This document shows positions 33,901-47,400 of a stretch of DNA of 64,000 bases, one piece after another (position 1 is the stretch's first letter; every line of letters starts with the position of its first letter). The stretch spans positions 80,409,349-80,473,348 of the forward strand of contig OZ038510.1 of assembly GCA_964036315.1 (NCBI GenBank). Direction: 5' to 3'. Source of the stretch: Acanthosepion esculentum. Its lineage: Eukaryota; Mollusca; Cephalopoda; Sepiida; Sepiidae. The position numbers and the translations under genes are program-made. Below the pieces are notes generated by a model that searched no databases, was not told the origin of the DNA, and was given only the letters and a program-made list of their open reading frames with translations.

Positions 33901-36900
33901 TTAGCTAAAAGCCTTGATTCTAAGCTAGATAGAACCTAAAAACGGAGACTCTTTCGAGCCACTGTAGAATTGGTTTTAATGTATGGTACCACTGCTTGGA
34001 CATTAGCTAAAAGCCTTAATTCTAAGCTAGATAGAACATAAAAACGGAGACTCTTTCGAGCCACTGTAGAATTGGTTTTAATGTATGGTACCACTGCTTG
34101 GACATTAGCTAAAAGCCTCGATTCTAAGCTAGACAGAACCTAAAAACGGAGACTCTTTCGAGCCACTGTAGAATTGGTTTTAATGTATGGTACCACTGCT
34201 TGGACATTAGATAAAAGCCTTAATTCTAAGCTAGATAGAACCTAAAAACGGAGACTCTTTCGAGCCACTGTAGAATTGGTTTTAATGTATGGTACCACTG
34301 CTTGGACATTAGCTAAAAGCCTCGATTCTAAGCTAGATAGAACCTAAAAACGGAGACTCTTTCGAGCCACTGTAGAATTGGTTTTAATGTATGGTACCAC
34401 TGCTTGGACATTAGCTAAAAGCCTTAATTCTAAGCTAGATAGAACCTAAAAACGGAGACTCTTTCGAGCCACTGTAGAATTGGTTTTAATGTATGGTACC
34501 ACTGCTTGGACATTAGCTAAAAGCCTTAATTCTAAGCTAGATAGAACCTAAAAACGGAGACTCTTTCGAGCCACTGTAGAATTGGTTTTAATGTATGGTA
34601 CCACTGCTTGGACATTAGCTAAAAGCCTTAATTCTAAGCTAGATAGAACCTAAAAACGGAGACTCTTTCGAGCCACTGTAGAATTGGTTTTAATGTATGG
34701 TACCACTGCTTGGACATTAGCTAAAAGCCTTAATTCTAAGCTAGATAGAACCTAAAAACGGAGACTCTTTCGAGCCACTGTAGAATTGGTTTTAATGTAT
34801 GGTACCACTGCTTGGACATTAGCTAAAAGCCTTAATTCTAAGCTAGATAGAACCTAAAAACGGAGACTCTTTCGAGCCACTGTAGAATTGGTTTTAATGT
34901 ATGGTACCACTGCTTGGACATTAGCTAAAAGCCTTGATTCTAAGCTAGATAGAACCTAAAAACGGAGACTCTTTCGAGCCACTGTAGAATTGGTTTTAAT
35001 GTATGGTACCACTGCTTGGACATTAGCTAAAAGCCTTAATTCTAAGCTAGATAGAACCTAAAAACGGAGACTCTTTCGAGCCACTGTACAATTGGTTTTA
35101 ATGTATGGTACCACTGCTTGGACATTAGATAAAAGCCTTGATTCTAAGCTAGATAGAACCTAAAAACGGAGACTCTTTCGAGCCACTGTAGAATTGGTTT
35201 TAATGTATGGTACCACTGCTTGGACATTAGCTAAAAGCCTTAATTCTAAGCTAGATAGAACCTAAAAACGGAGACTCTTTCGAGCCACTGTAGAATTGGT
35301 TTTAATGTATGGTACCACTGCTTGGACATTAGCTAAAAGCCTTAATTCTAAGCTAGATAGAACCTAAAAACGGAGACTCTTTCGAGCCACTGTAGAATTG
35401 GTTTTAATGTATGGTACCACTGCTTGGACATTAGCTAAAAGCCTTAATTCTAAGCTAGATAGAACCTAAAAACGGAGACTCTTTCGAGCCACTGTAGAAT
35501 TGGTTTTAATGTATGGTACCACTGCTTGGACATTAGCTAAAAGCCTTAATTCTAAGCTAGATAGAACCTAAAAACGGAGACTCTTTCGAGCCACTGTAGA
35601 ATTGGTTTTAATGTATGGTACCACTGCTTGGACATTAGCTAAAAGCCTTAATTCTAAGCTAGATAGAACCTAAAAACGGAGACTCTTTCGAGCCCCTGTA
35701 GAATTGGTTTTAATGTATGGTACCACTGCTTGGACATTAGCTAAAAGCCTCGATTCTAAGCTAGATAGAACCTAAAAACGGAGACTCTTTCGAGCCACTG
35801 TAGAATTGGTTTTAATGTATGGTACCACTGCTTGGACATTAGATAAAAGCCTTAATTCTAAGCTAGATAGAACCTAAAAACGGAGACTCTTTCGAGCCAC
35901 TGTAGAATTGGTTTTAATGTATGGTACCACTGCTTGGACATTAGCTAAAAGCCTCGATTCTAAGCTAGATAGAACCTAAAAACGGAGACTCTTTCGAGCC
36001 ACTGTAGAATTGGTTTTAATGTATGGTACCACTGCTTGGACATTAGCTAAAAGCCTTAATTCTAAGCTAGATAGAACCTAAAAACGGAGACTCTTTCGAG
36101 CCACTGTAGAATTGGTTTTAATGTATGGTACCACTGCTTGGACATTAGCTAAAAGCCTCGATTCTAAGCTAGATAGAACCTAAAAACGGAGACTCTTTCG
36201 AGCCACTGTAGAATTGGTTTTAATGTATGGTACCACTGCTTGGACATTAGCTAAAAGCCTCGATTCTAAGCTAGATAGAACCTAAAAACGGAGACTCTTT
36301 CGAGCCACTGTAGAATTGGTTTTAATGTATGGTACCACTGCTTGGACATTAGCTAAAAGCCTTAATTCTAAGCTAGATAGAACCTAAAAACGGAGACTCT
36401 TTCGAGCCACTGTAGAATTGGTTTTAATGTATGGTACCACTGCTTGGACATTAGCTAAAAGCCTCGATTGTAAGCTAGATAGAACCTAAAAACGGAGACT
36501 CTTTCGAGCCACTGTAGAATTGGTTTTAATGTATGGTACCACTGCTTGGACATTAGCTAAAAGCCTTAATTCTAAGCTAGATAGAACCTAAAAACGGAGA
36601 CTCTTTCGAGCCACTGTAGAATTGGTTTTAATGTATGGTACCACTGCTTGGACATTAGCTAAAAGCCTCGATTCTAAGCTAGATAGAACCTAAAAACGGA
36701 GACTCTTTCGAGCCACTGTAGAATTGGTTTTAATGTATGGTACCACTGCTTGGACATTAGCTAAAAGCCTTAATTCTAAGCTAGATAGAACCTAAAAACG
36801 GAGACTCTTTCGAGCCACTGTACAATTGGTTTTAATGTATGGTACCACTGCTTGGACATTAGATAAAAGCCTTGATTCTAAGCTAGATAGAACCTAAAAA

Positions 36901-39900
36901 CGGAGACTCTTTCGAGCCACTGTAGAATTGGTTTTAATGTATGGTACCACTGCTTGGACATTAGCTAAAAGCCTTAATTCTAAGCTAGATAGAACCTAAA
37001 AACGGAGACCCTTTCGAGCCACTGTAGAATTGGTTTTAATGTATGGTACCACTGCTTGGACATTAGCTAAAAGCCTTGATTCTAAGCTAGATAGAACCTG
37101 AAAACGGAGACTCTTTCGAGCCACTGTAGAATTGGTTTTAATGTATGGTACCACTGCTTGGACATTAGCTAAAAGCCTTAATTCTAAGCTAGATAGAACC
37201 TAAAAACGGAGACTCTTTCGAGCCACTGTAGAATTGGTTTTAATGTATGGTACCACTGCTTGGACATTAGCTAAAAGCCTCGATTCTAAGCTAGATAGAA
37301 CCTAAAAACGGAGACTCTTTCGAGCCACTGTAGAATTGGTTTTAATGTATGGTACCACTGCTTGGACATTAGCTAAAAGCCTTAATTCTAAGCTAGATAG
37401 AACCTAAAAACGGAGACTCTTTCGAGCCACTGTACAATTGGTTTTAATGTATGGTACCACTGCTTGGACATTAGATAAAATCCTTGATTCTAAGCTAGAT
37501 AGAACCTAAAAACGGAGACTCTTTCGAGCCACTGTAGAATTGGTTTTAATGTATGGTACCACTGCTTGGACATTAGCTAAAAGCCTTAATTCTAAGCTAG
37601 ATAGAACCTAAAAACGGAGACCCTTTCGAGCCACTGTAGAATTGGTTTTAATGTATGGTACCACTGCTTGGACATTAGCTAAAAGCCTTGATTCTAAGCT
37701 AGATAGAACCTGAAAACGGAGACTCTTTCGAGCCACTGTAGAATTGGTTTTAATGTATGGTACCACTGCTTGGACATTAGCTAAAAGCCTTAATTCTAAG
37801 CTAGATAGAACCTAAAAACGGAGACTCTTTCGAGCCACTGTAGAATTGGTTTTAATGTATGGTACCACTGCTTGGACATTAGCTAAAAGCCTCGATTCTA
37901 AGCTAGATAGAACCTAAAAACGGAGACTCTTTCGAGCCACTGTAGAATTGGTTTTAATGTATGGTACCACTGCTTGGACATTAGCTAAAAGCCTTTATTC
38001 TAAGCTAGATAGAACCTAAAAACGGAGACTCTTTCGAGCCACTGTAGAATTGGTTTTAATGTATGGTACCACTGCTTGGACATTAGCTAAAAGCCTTAAT
38101 TTTACGCTAGATAGAACCTAAAAACGGAGACTCTTTCGAGCCACTGTAGAATCGGTTTTAATGTATGGTACCACTGCTTGGACATTAGCTAAAAGCCTTA
38201 ATTCTAAGCTAGATAGAACCTAAAAACGGAGACTCTTTCGAGCCACTGTAGAATTGGTTTTAATGTATGGTACCACTGCTTGGACATTAGCTAAAAGCCT
38301 TAATTCTAAGCTAGATAGAACCTAAAAACGGAGACTCTTTCGAGCCACTGTAGAATTGGTTTTAATGTATGGTACCACTGCTTGGACATTAGCTAAAAGC
38401 CTTAATTCTAAGCTAGATAGAAACTAAAAACGGAGACTCTTTCGAGCCACTGTAGAATTGGTTTTAATGTATGGTACCACTGCTTGGACATTAGCTAAAA
38501 GCCTTAATTCTAAGCTAGATAGAACCTAAAAACGGAGACTCTTCGAGCCACTGTAGAATTGGTTTTAATGTATGGTACCACTGCTTGGACATTAACTAAA
38601 AGCCTTGATTCTAAGCTAGATAGAACCTAAAAACGGAGACTCTTTCGAGCCACTGTACAATTGGTTTGAATGTATGGTACCACTGCTTGGACATTAGCTA
38701 AAAGCCTTAATTCTAAGCTAGATAGAACCTAAAAACGGAGACTCTTTCGAGCCACTGTAGAATTGGTTTTAATGTATGGTACCACTGCTTGGACATTAGC
38801 TAAAAGCCTCGATTCTAAGCTAGATAGAACCTAAAAACGCAGACTCTTTCGAGCCACTGTAGAATTGGTTTTAATGTATGGTACCACTGCTTGGACATTA
38901 GCTAAAAGCCTCGATTCTAAGCTAGATAGAACCTAAAAACGGAGACTCTTTCGAGCCACTGTAGAATTGGTTTTAATGTATGGTACCACTGCTTGGACAT
39001 TAGCTAAAAGCCTCGATTCTAAGCTAGATAGAACCTAAAAACGGAGACTCTTTCGAGCCACTGTAGAATTGGTTTTAATGTATGGTACCACTGCTTGGAC
39101 ATTAGCTAAAAGCCTTAATTCTAAGCTAGATAGAACCTAAAAACGGAGACTCTTTCGAGCCACTGTAGAATTGGTTTTAATGTATGGTACCACTGCTTGG
39201 ACATTAGCTAAAAGCCTTAATTCTAAGCTAGATAGAACCTAAAAACGGAGACTCTTTCGAGCCACTGTAGAATTGGTTTTAATGTATGGTACCACTGCTT
39301 GGCCATTAGCTAAAAGCCTTAATTCTAAGCTAGATAGAACCTAAAAACGGAGACTCTTTCGAGCCACTGTAGAATTGGTTTTAATGTATGGTACCACTGC
39401 TTGGACATTAGCTAAAAGCCTTAATTCTAAGCTAGATAGAACCTAAAAACGGAGACTCTTTCGAGCCACTGTAGAATTGGTTTTAATGTATGGTACCACT
39501 GCTTGGACATTAGCTAAAAGCCTTAATTCTAAGCTAGATAGAACCTAAAAACGGAGACTCTTTCGAGCCACTGTAGAATTGGTTTTAATGTATGGTACCA
39601 CTGCTTGGACATTAGCTAAAAGCCTTAATTCTAAGCTAGATAGAACCTAAAAACGGAGACTCTTTCGAGCCACTGTAGAATTGGTTTTAATGTATGGTAC
39701 CACTGCTTGGACATTAGCTAAAAGCCTTAATTCTAAGCTAGATAGAACCTAAAAACGGAGACTCTTTCGAGCCACTGTAGAATTGGTTTTAATGTATGGT
39801 ACCACTGCTTGGACATTAGCTAAAAGCCTCGATTCTAAGCTAGATAGAACCTAAAAACGGAGACTCTTTCGAGCCACTGTAGAATTGGTTTTAATGTATG

Positions 39901-41283
39901 GTACCATTGCTTGGACATTAGCTAAAAGCCTTGATTCTAAGCTAGATAGAACCTAAAAACGGAGACTCTTTCGAGCCACTGTAGAATTGGTTTTAATGTA
40001 TGGTACCACTGCTTGGACATTAGCTAAAAGCCTTAATTCTAAGCTAGATAGAACCTAAAAACGGAGACTCTTTCGAGCCACTGTAGAATTGGTTTTAATG
40101 TATGGTACCACTGCTTGGACATTAGCTAAAAGCCTTAATTCTAAGCTAGATAGAACCTAAAAACGGAGACTCTTTCGAGCCACTGTAGAATTGGTTTTAA
40201 TGTATGGTACCACTGCTTGGACATTAGCTAAAAGCCTTAATTCTAAGCTAGATAGAACCTAAAAACGGAGACTCTTTCGAGCCACTGTAGAATTGGTTTT
40301 AATGTATGGTACCACTGCTTGGACATTAGCTAAAAGCCTTGATTCTAAGCTAGATAGAACCTAAAACGGAGACTCTTTCGAGCCACTGTAGAATTGTTTT
40401 TAATGTATGGTACCACTGCTTGGACATTAGCTAAAAGCCTTGATTCTAAGCTAGATAGAACCTAAAAACGGAGACTCTTTCGAGCCACTGTAGAATTGTT
40501 TTTAATGTATGGTACCACTGCTTGGACATTAGCTAAAAGCCTTGATTCTAAGCTAGATAGAACCTAAAAACGGAGACTCTTTCGAGCCACTGTAGAATTG
40601 GTTTTAATGTATGGTACCACTGCTTGGACATTAGCTAAAAGCCTTAATTCTAAGCTAGATAGAACCTAAAAACGGAGACTCTTTCGAGCCACTGTAGAAT
40701 TGGTTTTAATGTATGGTACCACTGCTTGGACATTAGCTAAAAGCCTCGATTCTAAGCTAGGTAGCACCTAAAAACGGAGACTCTTTCGAGCCACTGTAGA
40801 ATTGGTTTTAATGTATGGTACCACTGCTTGGACATTAGCTAAAAGCCTTAATTCTAAGCTAGATAGAACCTAAAAACGGAGACTCTTTCGAGCCACTGTA
40901 GAATTGGTTTTAATGTATGGTACCACTGCTTGGACATTAGCTAAAAGCCTTAATTCTAAGCTAGATAGAACCTAAAAACGGAGACTCTTTCGAGCCACTG
41001 TAGAATTGGTTTTAATGTATGGTACCACTGCTTGGACATTAGCTAAAAGCCTTAATTCTAAGCTAGATAGAACCTAAAAACGGAGACTCTTTCGAGCCAC
41101 TGTAGAATTGGTTTTAATGTATGGTACCACTGCTTGGACATTAGCTAAAAGCCTTAATTCTAAGCTAGATAGAACCTAAAAACGGAGACTCTTTCGAGCC
41201 ACTGTAGAATTGGTTTTAATATACGGTACCACTGCTTGGACATTCGCTAAAACGCTAAAGTCTAAGATTCATGAAACCTAGAA
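27925..41283 (+). repeat. 102-bp satellite, 131 units, derived from a LINE RT ORF
   Basis: Units begin acggagactctttcgagcca and recur every 102 bp from 27925 to 41182. That span is 13,257 bp, which is 130 periods less three single-base deletions (near 30165, 38541 and 40363). In the RT frame a unit reads RRLFRATVELVLMYGTTAWT, then LAKSLNSKLDRT, a TAA stop, and K. This is the RTE-like RT segment around the YGxxxWT motif, and the same protein runs on in the flanks at both ends. Each unit has one stop in that frame, so nothing long can be translated. Variant units recur as linked sets, showing higher-order duplication. Edge units are the most diverged (TGG to TAA in the first units; atacgg and ttcgct in the last). 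Confidence 0.97.
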
Positions 41284-41430
41284 CCCGATACTGAGAGCTA
41301 AACATAACGCGTCTCCCAGGGAGAACATCCAACAAAATGCCAGCTCTATGGACCCATCACTGATAGTTATACAATCTTATATGAACGCAGAAGCCGCTTT
41401 GCCGGGCACTGCTGGCGTGCAAAACCAGAA
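41284..41430 (+). pseudogene. RTE-like LINE RT C-terminal segment after the array
   Basis: The + strand reads PILRAKHNASPRENI, then in the next frame HPTKCQLYGPITD and ERRSRFAGHCWRAKPEL, corresponding to the usual LNVSW.....N..LYG......I.ERR.RFAGHCWR end of RTE-like proteins. It is the direct continuation of the LINE protein interrupted by the array. It stops abruptly at the start of the 61-bp satellite. Confidence 0.85.
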
Positions 41431-41436
41431 CTGAGA

Positions 41437-44400
41437 GGTTGTTAATATCTGACATATCTACTGAGGAGTTTGTTAACGAGGGCGTTGTTAATAAGCGGGT
41501 TGTTAAGGCTTAACTTCTCTACTGAGGGGGTGTTAATGACGAGGTTGTTAATACCTAACATGTCTACTGAGGCGGGGGGTTGTTAATGTGAGGATTGTTA
41601 ATGCGAATAAGTCTACTAGGGAGGTTGTTAATGAGGGGGTTGTTAGTGTCTAACATATCTATTGAGGAGGCTGCTATTGAGGCGGGTATTAAGGCATAAG
41701 TTTTCTACTGAGGGGGTTGTTAATGAGCGCTTGTTAATGAGGGGGTTATTAAGACAAGTTATCTAACGAGGGGTTTTCTAATGCCTAACACCTCTACTCA
41801 GGAGGTAGATGATGAAGAGTTTGTTAATGCTTAACATGTCTACTAAGGCGGTTGTTATTGAGGGGGTTATTAAGGCATAAGTTGTTTACCGAGGTGGTTG
41901 TTAATGAGGGGGGGTTTAATGCCTAACATGTCTACTGAGGGGGCTCGTAATGCTGTGTTGTTAATACCTAACATATCTACTAAAGAAGTTGTTAATTAGG
42001 GTGGCTGTTAGTGCCTAACATGTCTACTGAGTAAGTTGTTATTGAGGGGGTTATAAAGGCGTAAGTTATCTACTGAGGGGGTTGTTAAGGAGGGGATTTC
42101 TAATAATAATAATTTTTTAATGGTTATTAAGACATAATTATGTACCGAGGTGGCTGTTAATGCCTAACACATCTACTGAGGAGGTTATTAAGACATAATT
42201 AGGTACCGAGGTGGCTGTTAATGCCTAACATATATACTGAGGAGGTTATTAAGACATAATTAGGTACCGAGGTGGCTGTTAATGCCTAACACATCTACTG
42301 AGGAGATTATTAAGGCATAATTAGGTACCGAGGTGGCTGTTAATGCCTAACACATCTACTGAGGAGGTTATTAAGACATAATTAGGTACCGAGGTGGCTG
42401 TTAATGCCTAACATATCTACTGAGGAGATTATTAAGACATAATTATGTACCGAGGTGCCTGTTAATGCCTAACACATCTACTGAGGAGGTTATTAAGACA
42501 TAATTAGGTACCGAGGTGGCTGTTAATGCCTAACACATCTACTGAGGAGGTTATTAAGACATAATTATGTACCGAGGTGGCTGTTAATGCCTAACACATC
42601 TACTGAGGAGGTTATTAAGACATAATTATGTACCGAGGTGCCTGTTAATGCCTAACATATCTACTGAGGAGGTTATTAAGACATAATTATGTACCGAGGT
42701 GGCTGTTAATGCCTAACATATCTACTGAGGAGGTTATTAAGACATAATTATGTGCCGAGGTGGCTGTTAATGCCTAACATATCTACTGAGGAGGTTATTA
42801 AGACATAATTATGTACCGAGGTGGCTGTTAATGCCTAACATATCTACTGAGGAGGTTGTTAAGACATAATTAGGTACCGAGGTGGCTGTTAATGCCTAAC
42901 ATATCTACAGAGGAGGTTATTAAGACATAATTAGGTACCGAGGTGGCTGTTAATGCCTAACATATCTACTGAGGAGGTTGTTAAGACATAATTAGGTACC
43001 GAGGTGGCTGTTAATGCGTAACATATCTACTGAGGAGGTTATTAAGACATAATTAGGTACCGAGGTGGCTGTTAATGCCTAACATATCTACTGAGGAGGT
43101 TATTAAGACATAATTAGGTACCGAGGTGGCTGTTAATGCCTAACATATCTACTGAGGAGGTTATTAAGATATAATTAGGTACCGAAGTGGCTGTTAATGC
43201 CTAACATATCTACTGAGGAGGTTATTAAGACATAATTATGTACCGAGGTGGCTGTTAATGCCTGACATATATACTGAGGAGATTATTAAGACATAATTAT
43301 GTACCGAGGTGGCTGTTAATGCCTAACATATCTACTGAGGAGGTTGTTAAGACATAATTAGGTACCGAGGTGGCTGTTAATGCCTAACATATCTACTGAG
43401 GAGGTTATTAAGACATAATTATGTACCGAGGTGGCTGTTAATGCCTAACATATCTACTGAGGAGGTTATTAAGACATAATTAGGTACCGAGGTGCCTGTT
43501 AATGCCTAACATATCTACTGAGGAGGTTGTTAAGACATAATTAGGTACCGAGGTGGCTGTTAATGCCTAACATATCTACTGAGGAGGTTATTAAGACATA
43601 ATTATGTACCGAGGTGGCTGTTAATGCCTAACATATCTACTGAGGAGGTTATTAAGACATAATTAGGTACCGAGGTGCCTGTTAATGCCTAACATATATA
43701 CTGAGGAGGTTATTAAGACATAATTATGTACCGAGGTGGCTGCTAATGCCTAACATATCTACTGAGGAGGTTGTTAAGACATAATTAGGTACCGAGGTGG
43801 CTGTTAATGCCTAACATATCTACTGAGGAGGTTATTAAGACATAATTATGTACCGAGGTGGCTGTTAATGCCTAACATATCTACTGAGGAGGTTATTAAG
43901 ACATAATTAGGTACCGAGGTGCCTCTTAATGCCTAACATATCTACTGAGGAGGTTATTAAGACATAATTAGGTACCGAGGTGGCTGTTAATGCCTAACAT
44001 ATCTACTGAGGAGGTTATTAAGACATAATTAGGTACCGAGGTGGCTGTTAATGCCTAACATATCTACTGAGGAGGTTATTAAGACATAATTATGTACCGA
44101 GGTGCCTGTTAATGCCTAACATATCTACTGAGGAGGTTATTAAGACATAATTATGTACCGAGGTGGCTGTTAATGCGTAACATATCTACTGAGGAGGTTA
44201 TTAAGACATAATTATGTACCGAGGTGGCTGTTAATGCCTAACATATCTACTGAGGAGGTTATTAAGACATAATTATGTACCGAGGTGGCTGTTAATGCGT
44301 AACATATCTACTGAGGAGGTTATTAAGACATAATTATGTACCGAGGTGGCTGTTAATGCCTAACATATCTACTGAGGAGGTTGTTAAGACATAATTATGT

Positions 44401-47400
44401 ACCGAGGTGGCTGTTAATGCCTAACATATCTACTGAGGAGGTTATTAAGACATAATTATGTACCGAGGTGGCTGTTAATGCGTAACATATCTACTGAGGA
44501 GGTTATTAAGACATAATTAGGTACCGAGGTGGCTGTTAATGCCTAACATATCTACTGAGGAGGTTATTAAGACATAATTATGTACCGAGGTGGCTGTTAA
44601 TGCCTAACATATCTACTGAGGAGGTTATTAAGACATAATTATGTACCGAGGTGCCTGTTAATGCGTAACATATCTACTGAGGAGGTTATTAAGACATAAT
44701 TAGGTACCGAGGTGGCTGTTAATGCCTAACATATCTACTGAGGAGGTTATTAAGACATAATTATGTACCGAGGTGGCTGTTAATGCCTAACATATCTACT
44801 GAGGAGGTTATTAAGACATAATTATGTACCGAGGTGGCTGTTAATGCCTAACATATCTACTGAGGAGGTTGTTAAGACATAATTATGTACCGAGGTGGCT
44901 GTTAATGCCTAACATATCTACTGAGGAGGTTATTAAGACATAATTATGTACCGAGGTGGCTGTTAATGCGTAACATATCTACTGAGGAGGTTAATAAGAC
45001 ATAATTATGTACCGAGGTGGCTGTTAATGCCTAACATATCTACTGAGGAGGTTATTAAGACATAATTAGGTACCGAGGTGGCTGTTAATGCCTAACACAT
45101 CTACTGAGGAGGTTATTAAGACATAATTATGTACCGAGGTGCCTGTTAATGCGTAACATATCTACTGAGGAGGTTATTAAGACATAATTAGGTACCGAGG
45201 TGGCTGTTAATGCCTAACATATCTACTGAATAGGTTGTTAAGACATAATTATGTACCGAGGTGGCTGTTAATGCCTAACATATCTACTGAGGAGGTTATT
45301 AAGACATAATTATGTACCGAGGTGGCTGTTAATGCCTAACATATCTACTGAGGAGATTGTTAAGGCATAATTAGGTACCGAGGTGCCTGTTAATGCCTAA
45401 CATATCTACTGAGGAGGTTATTAAGACATAATTAGGTACCGAGGTGGCTGTTAATGCCTAACATATCTACTGAGGAGGTTATTAAGACATAATTATGTAC
45501 CGAGGTGGCTGTTAATGCCTAACATATCTACTGAGGAGGTTATTAAGACATAATTAGGTACCGAGGTGGCTGTTAATGCGTAACATATCTACTGAGGAGG
45601 TTATTAAGACATAATTATGTACCGAGGTGCCTGTTAATGCCTAACACATCTACTGAGGAGGTTATTAAGACATAATTATGTACCGAGGTGGCTGTTAATG
45701 CCTAACATATCTACTGAGGAGGTTATTAAGACATAATTATGTCCCGAGGTGGCTGTTAATGCCTAACATATCTACTGAGGAGGTTATTAAGACATAATTA
45801 TGTACCGAGGTGGCTGTTAATGCCTAACATATCTACTGAGGAGGTTATTAAGACATAATTAGGTACCGAGGTGGCTGTTAATGCCTAACATATCTACTGA
45901 GGAGGTTATTAAGACATAATGATGTACCGAGGTGGCTGTTAATGCCTAACATATCTACTGAAGAGGTTGTTAAGACATAATTATGTACCGAGGTGCCTGT
46001 TAATGCCTAACATATCTACTGAGGAGGTTATTAAGACATAATTATATACCGAGGTGGCTGTTAATGCCTAACATATCTACTGAGGAGGTTATTAAGACAT
46101 AATTATGTACCGAGGTGGCTGTTAATGCCTAACATATCTACTGAAGAGGTTGTTAAGATATAATTAGGTACCGAGGTGGCTGTTAATGCCTAACATATCT
46201 ACTGAAGAGGTTATTAAGACATAATTATGTACCGAGGTGGCTGTTAATGCCTAACATATCTACTGAGGAGGTTATTAAGACATAATTATGTGCCGAGGTG
46301 GCTGTTAATGCCTAACATATCTACTGAGGAGATTGTTAAGGCATAATTAGGTACCGAGGTGCCTGTTAATGCCTAACATATCTACTGAGGAGGTTATTAA
46401 GACATAATTATGTACCGAGGTGGCTGTTAATGCCTAACATATCTACTGAGGAGGTTATTAAGACATAATTATGTACCGAGGTGGCTGTTAATGCCTAACA
46501 TATCTACTGAGGAGGTTATTAAGACATAATTATGTGCCGAGGTGGCTGTTAATGCCTAACATATCTACTGAGGAGGTTATTAAGACATAATTAGGTACCG
46601 AGGTGCCTGTTAATGCCTAACATATCTACTGAGGAGGTTATTAAGACATAATTATGTACCGAGGTGGCTGTTAATGCCTAACATATCTACTGAGGAGGTT
46701 ATTAAGACATAATTATGTACCGAGGTGGCTGTTAATGCGTAACATATCTACTGAGGAGGTTATTAAGACATAATTATGTACCGAGGTGGCTGTTAATGCG
46801 TAACATATCTACTGAGGAGGTTATTAAGACATAATTAGGTACCGAGGTGGCTGTTAATGCCTCACATATCTACTGAGGAGGTTATTAAGACATAATTAGG
46901 TACCGAGGTGGCTGTTAATGCCTAACATATCTACTGAGGAGGTTATTAAGACATAATTATGTACCGAGGTGGCTGTTAATGCCTAACATATCTACTGAGG
47001 AGGTTATTAAGACATAATTAGGTACCGAGGTGGCTGTTAATGCCTAACATATCTACTGAGGAGGTTATTAAGACATAATTATGTACCGAGGTGCCTGTTA
47101 ATGCCTAACATATCTACTGAGGAGGTTATTAAGACATAATTATGTACCGAGGTGGCTGTGAATGCGTAACATATCTACTGAGGAGGTTATTAAGACATAA
47201 TTATGTACCGAGGTGCCTGTTAATGCCTAACATATCTACTGAGGAGGTTATTAAGACATAATTATGTACCGAGGTGGCTGTTAATGCCTAACATATCTAC
47301 TGAGGAGGTTATTAAGACATAATTATGTACCGAGGTGGCTGTTAATGCCTAACATATCTACTGAGGAGGTTATTAAGACATAATTATGTACCGAGGTGGC

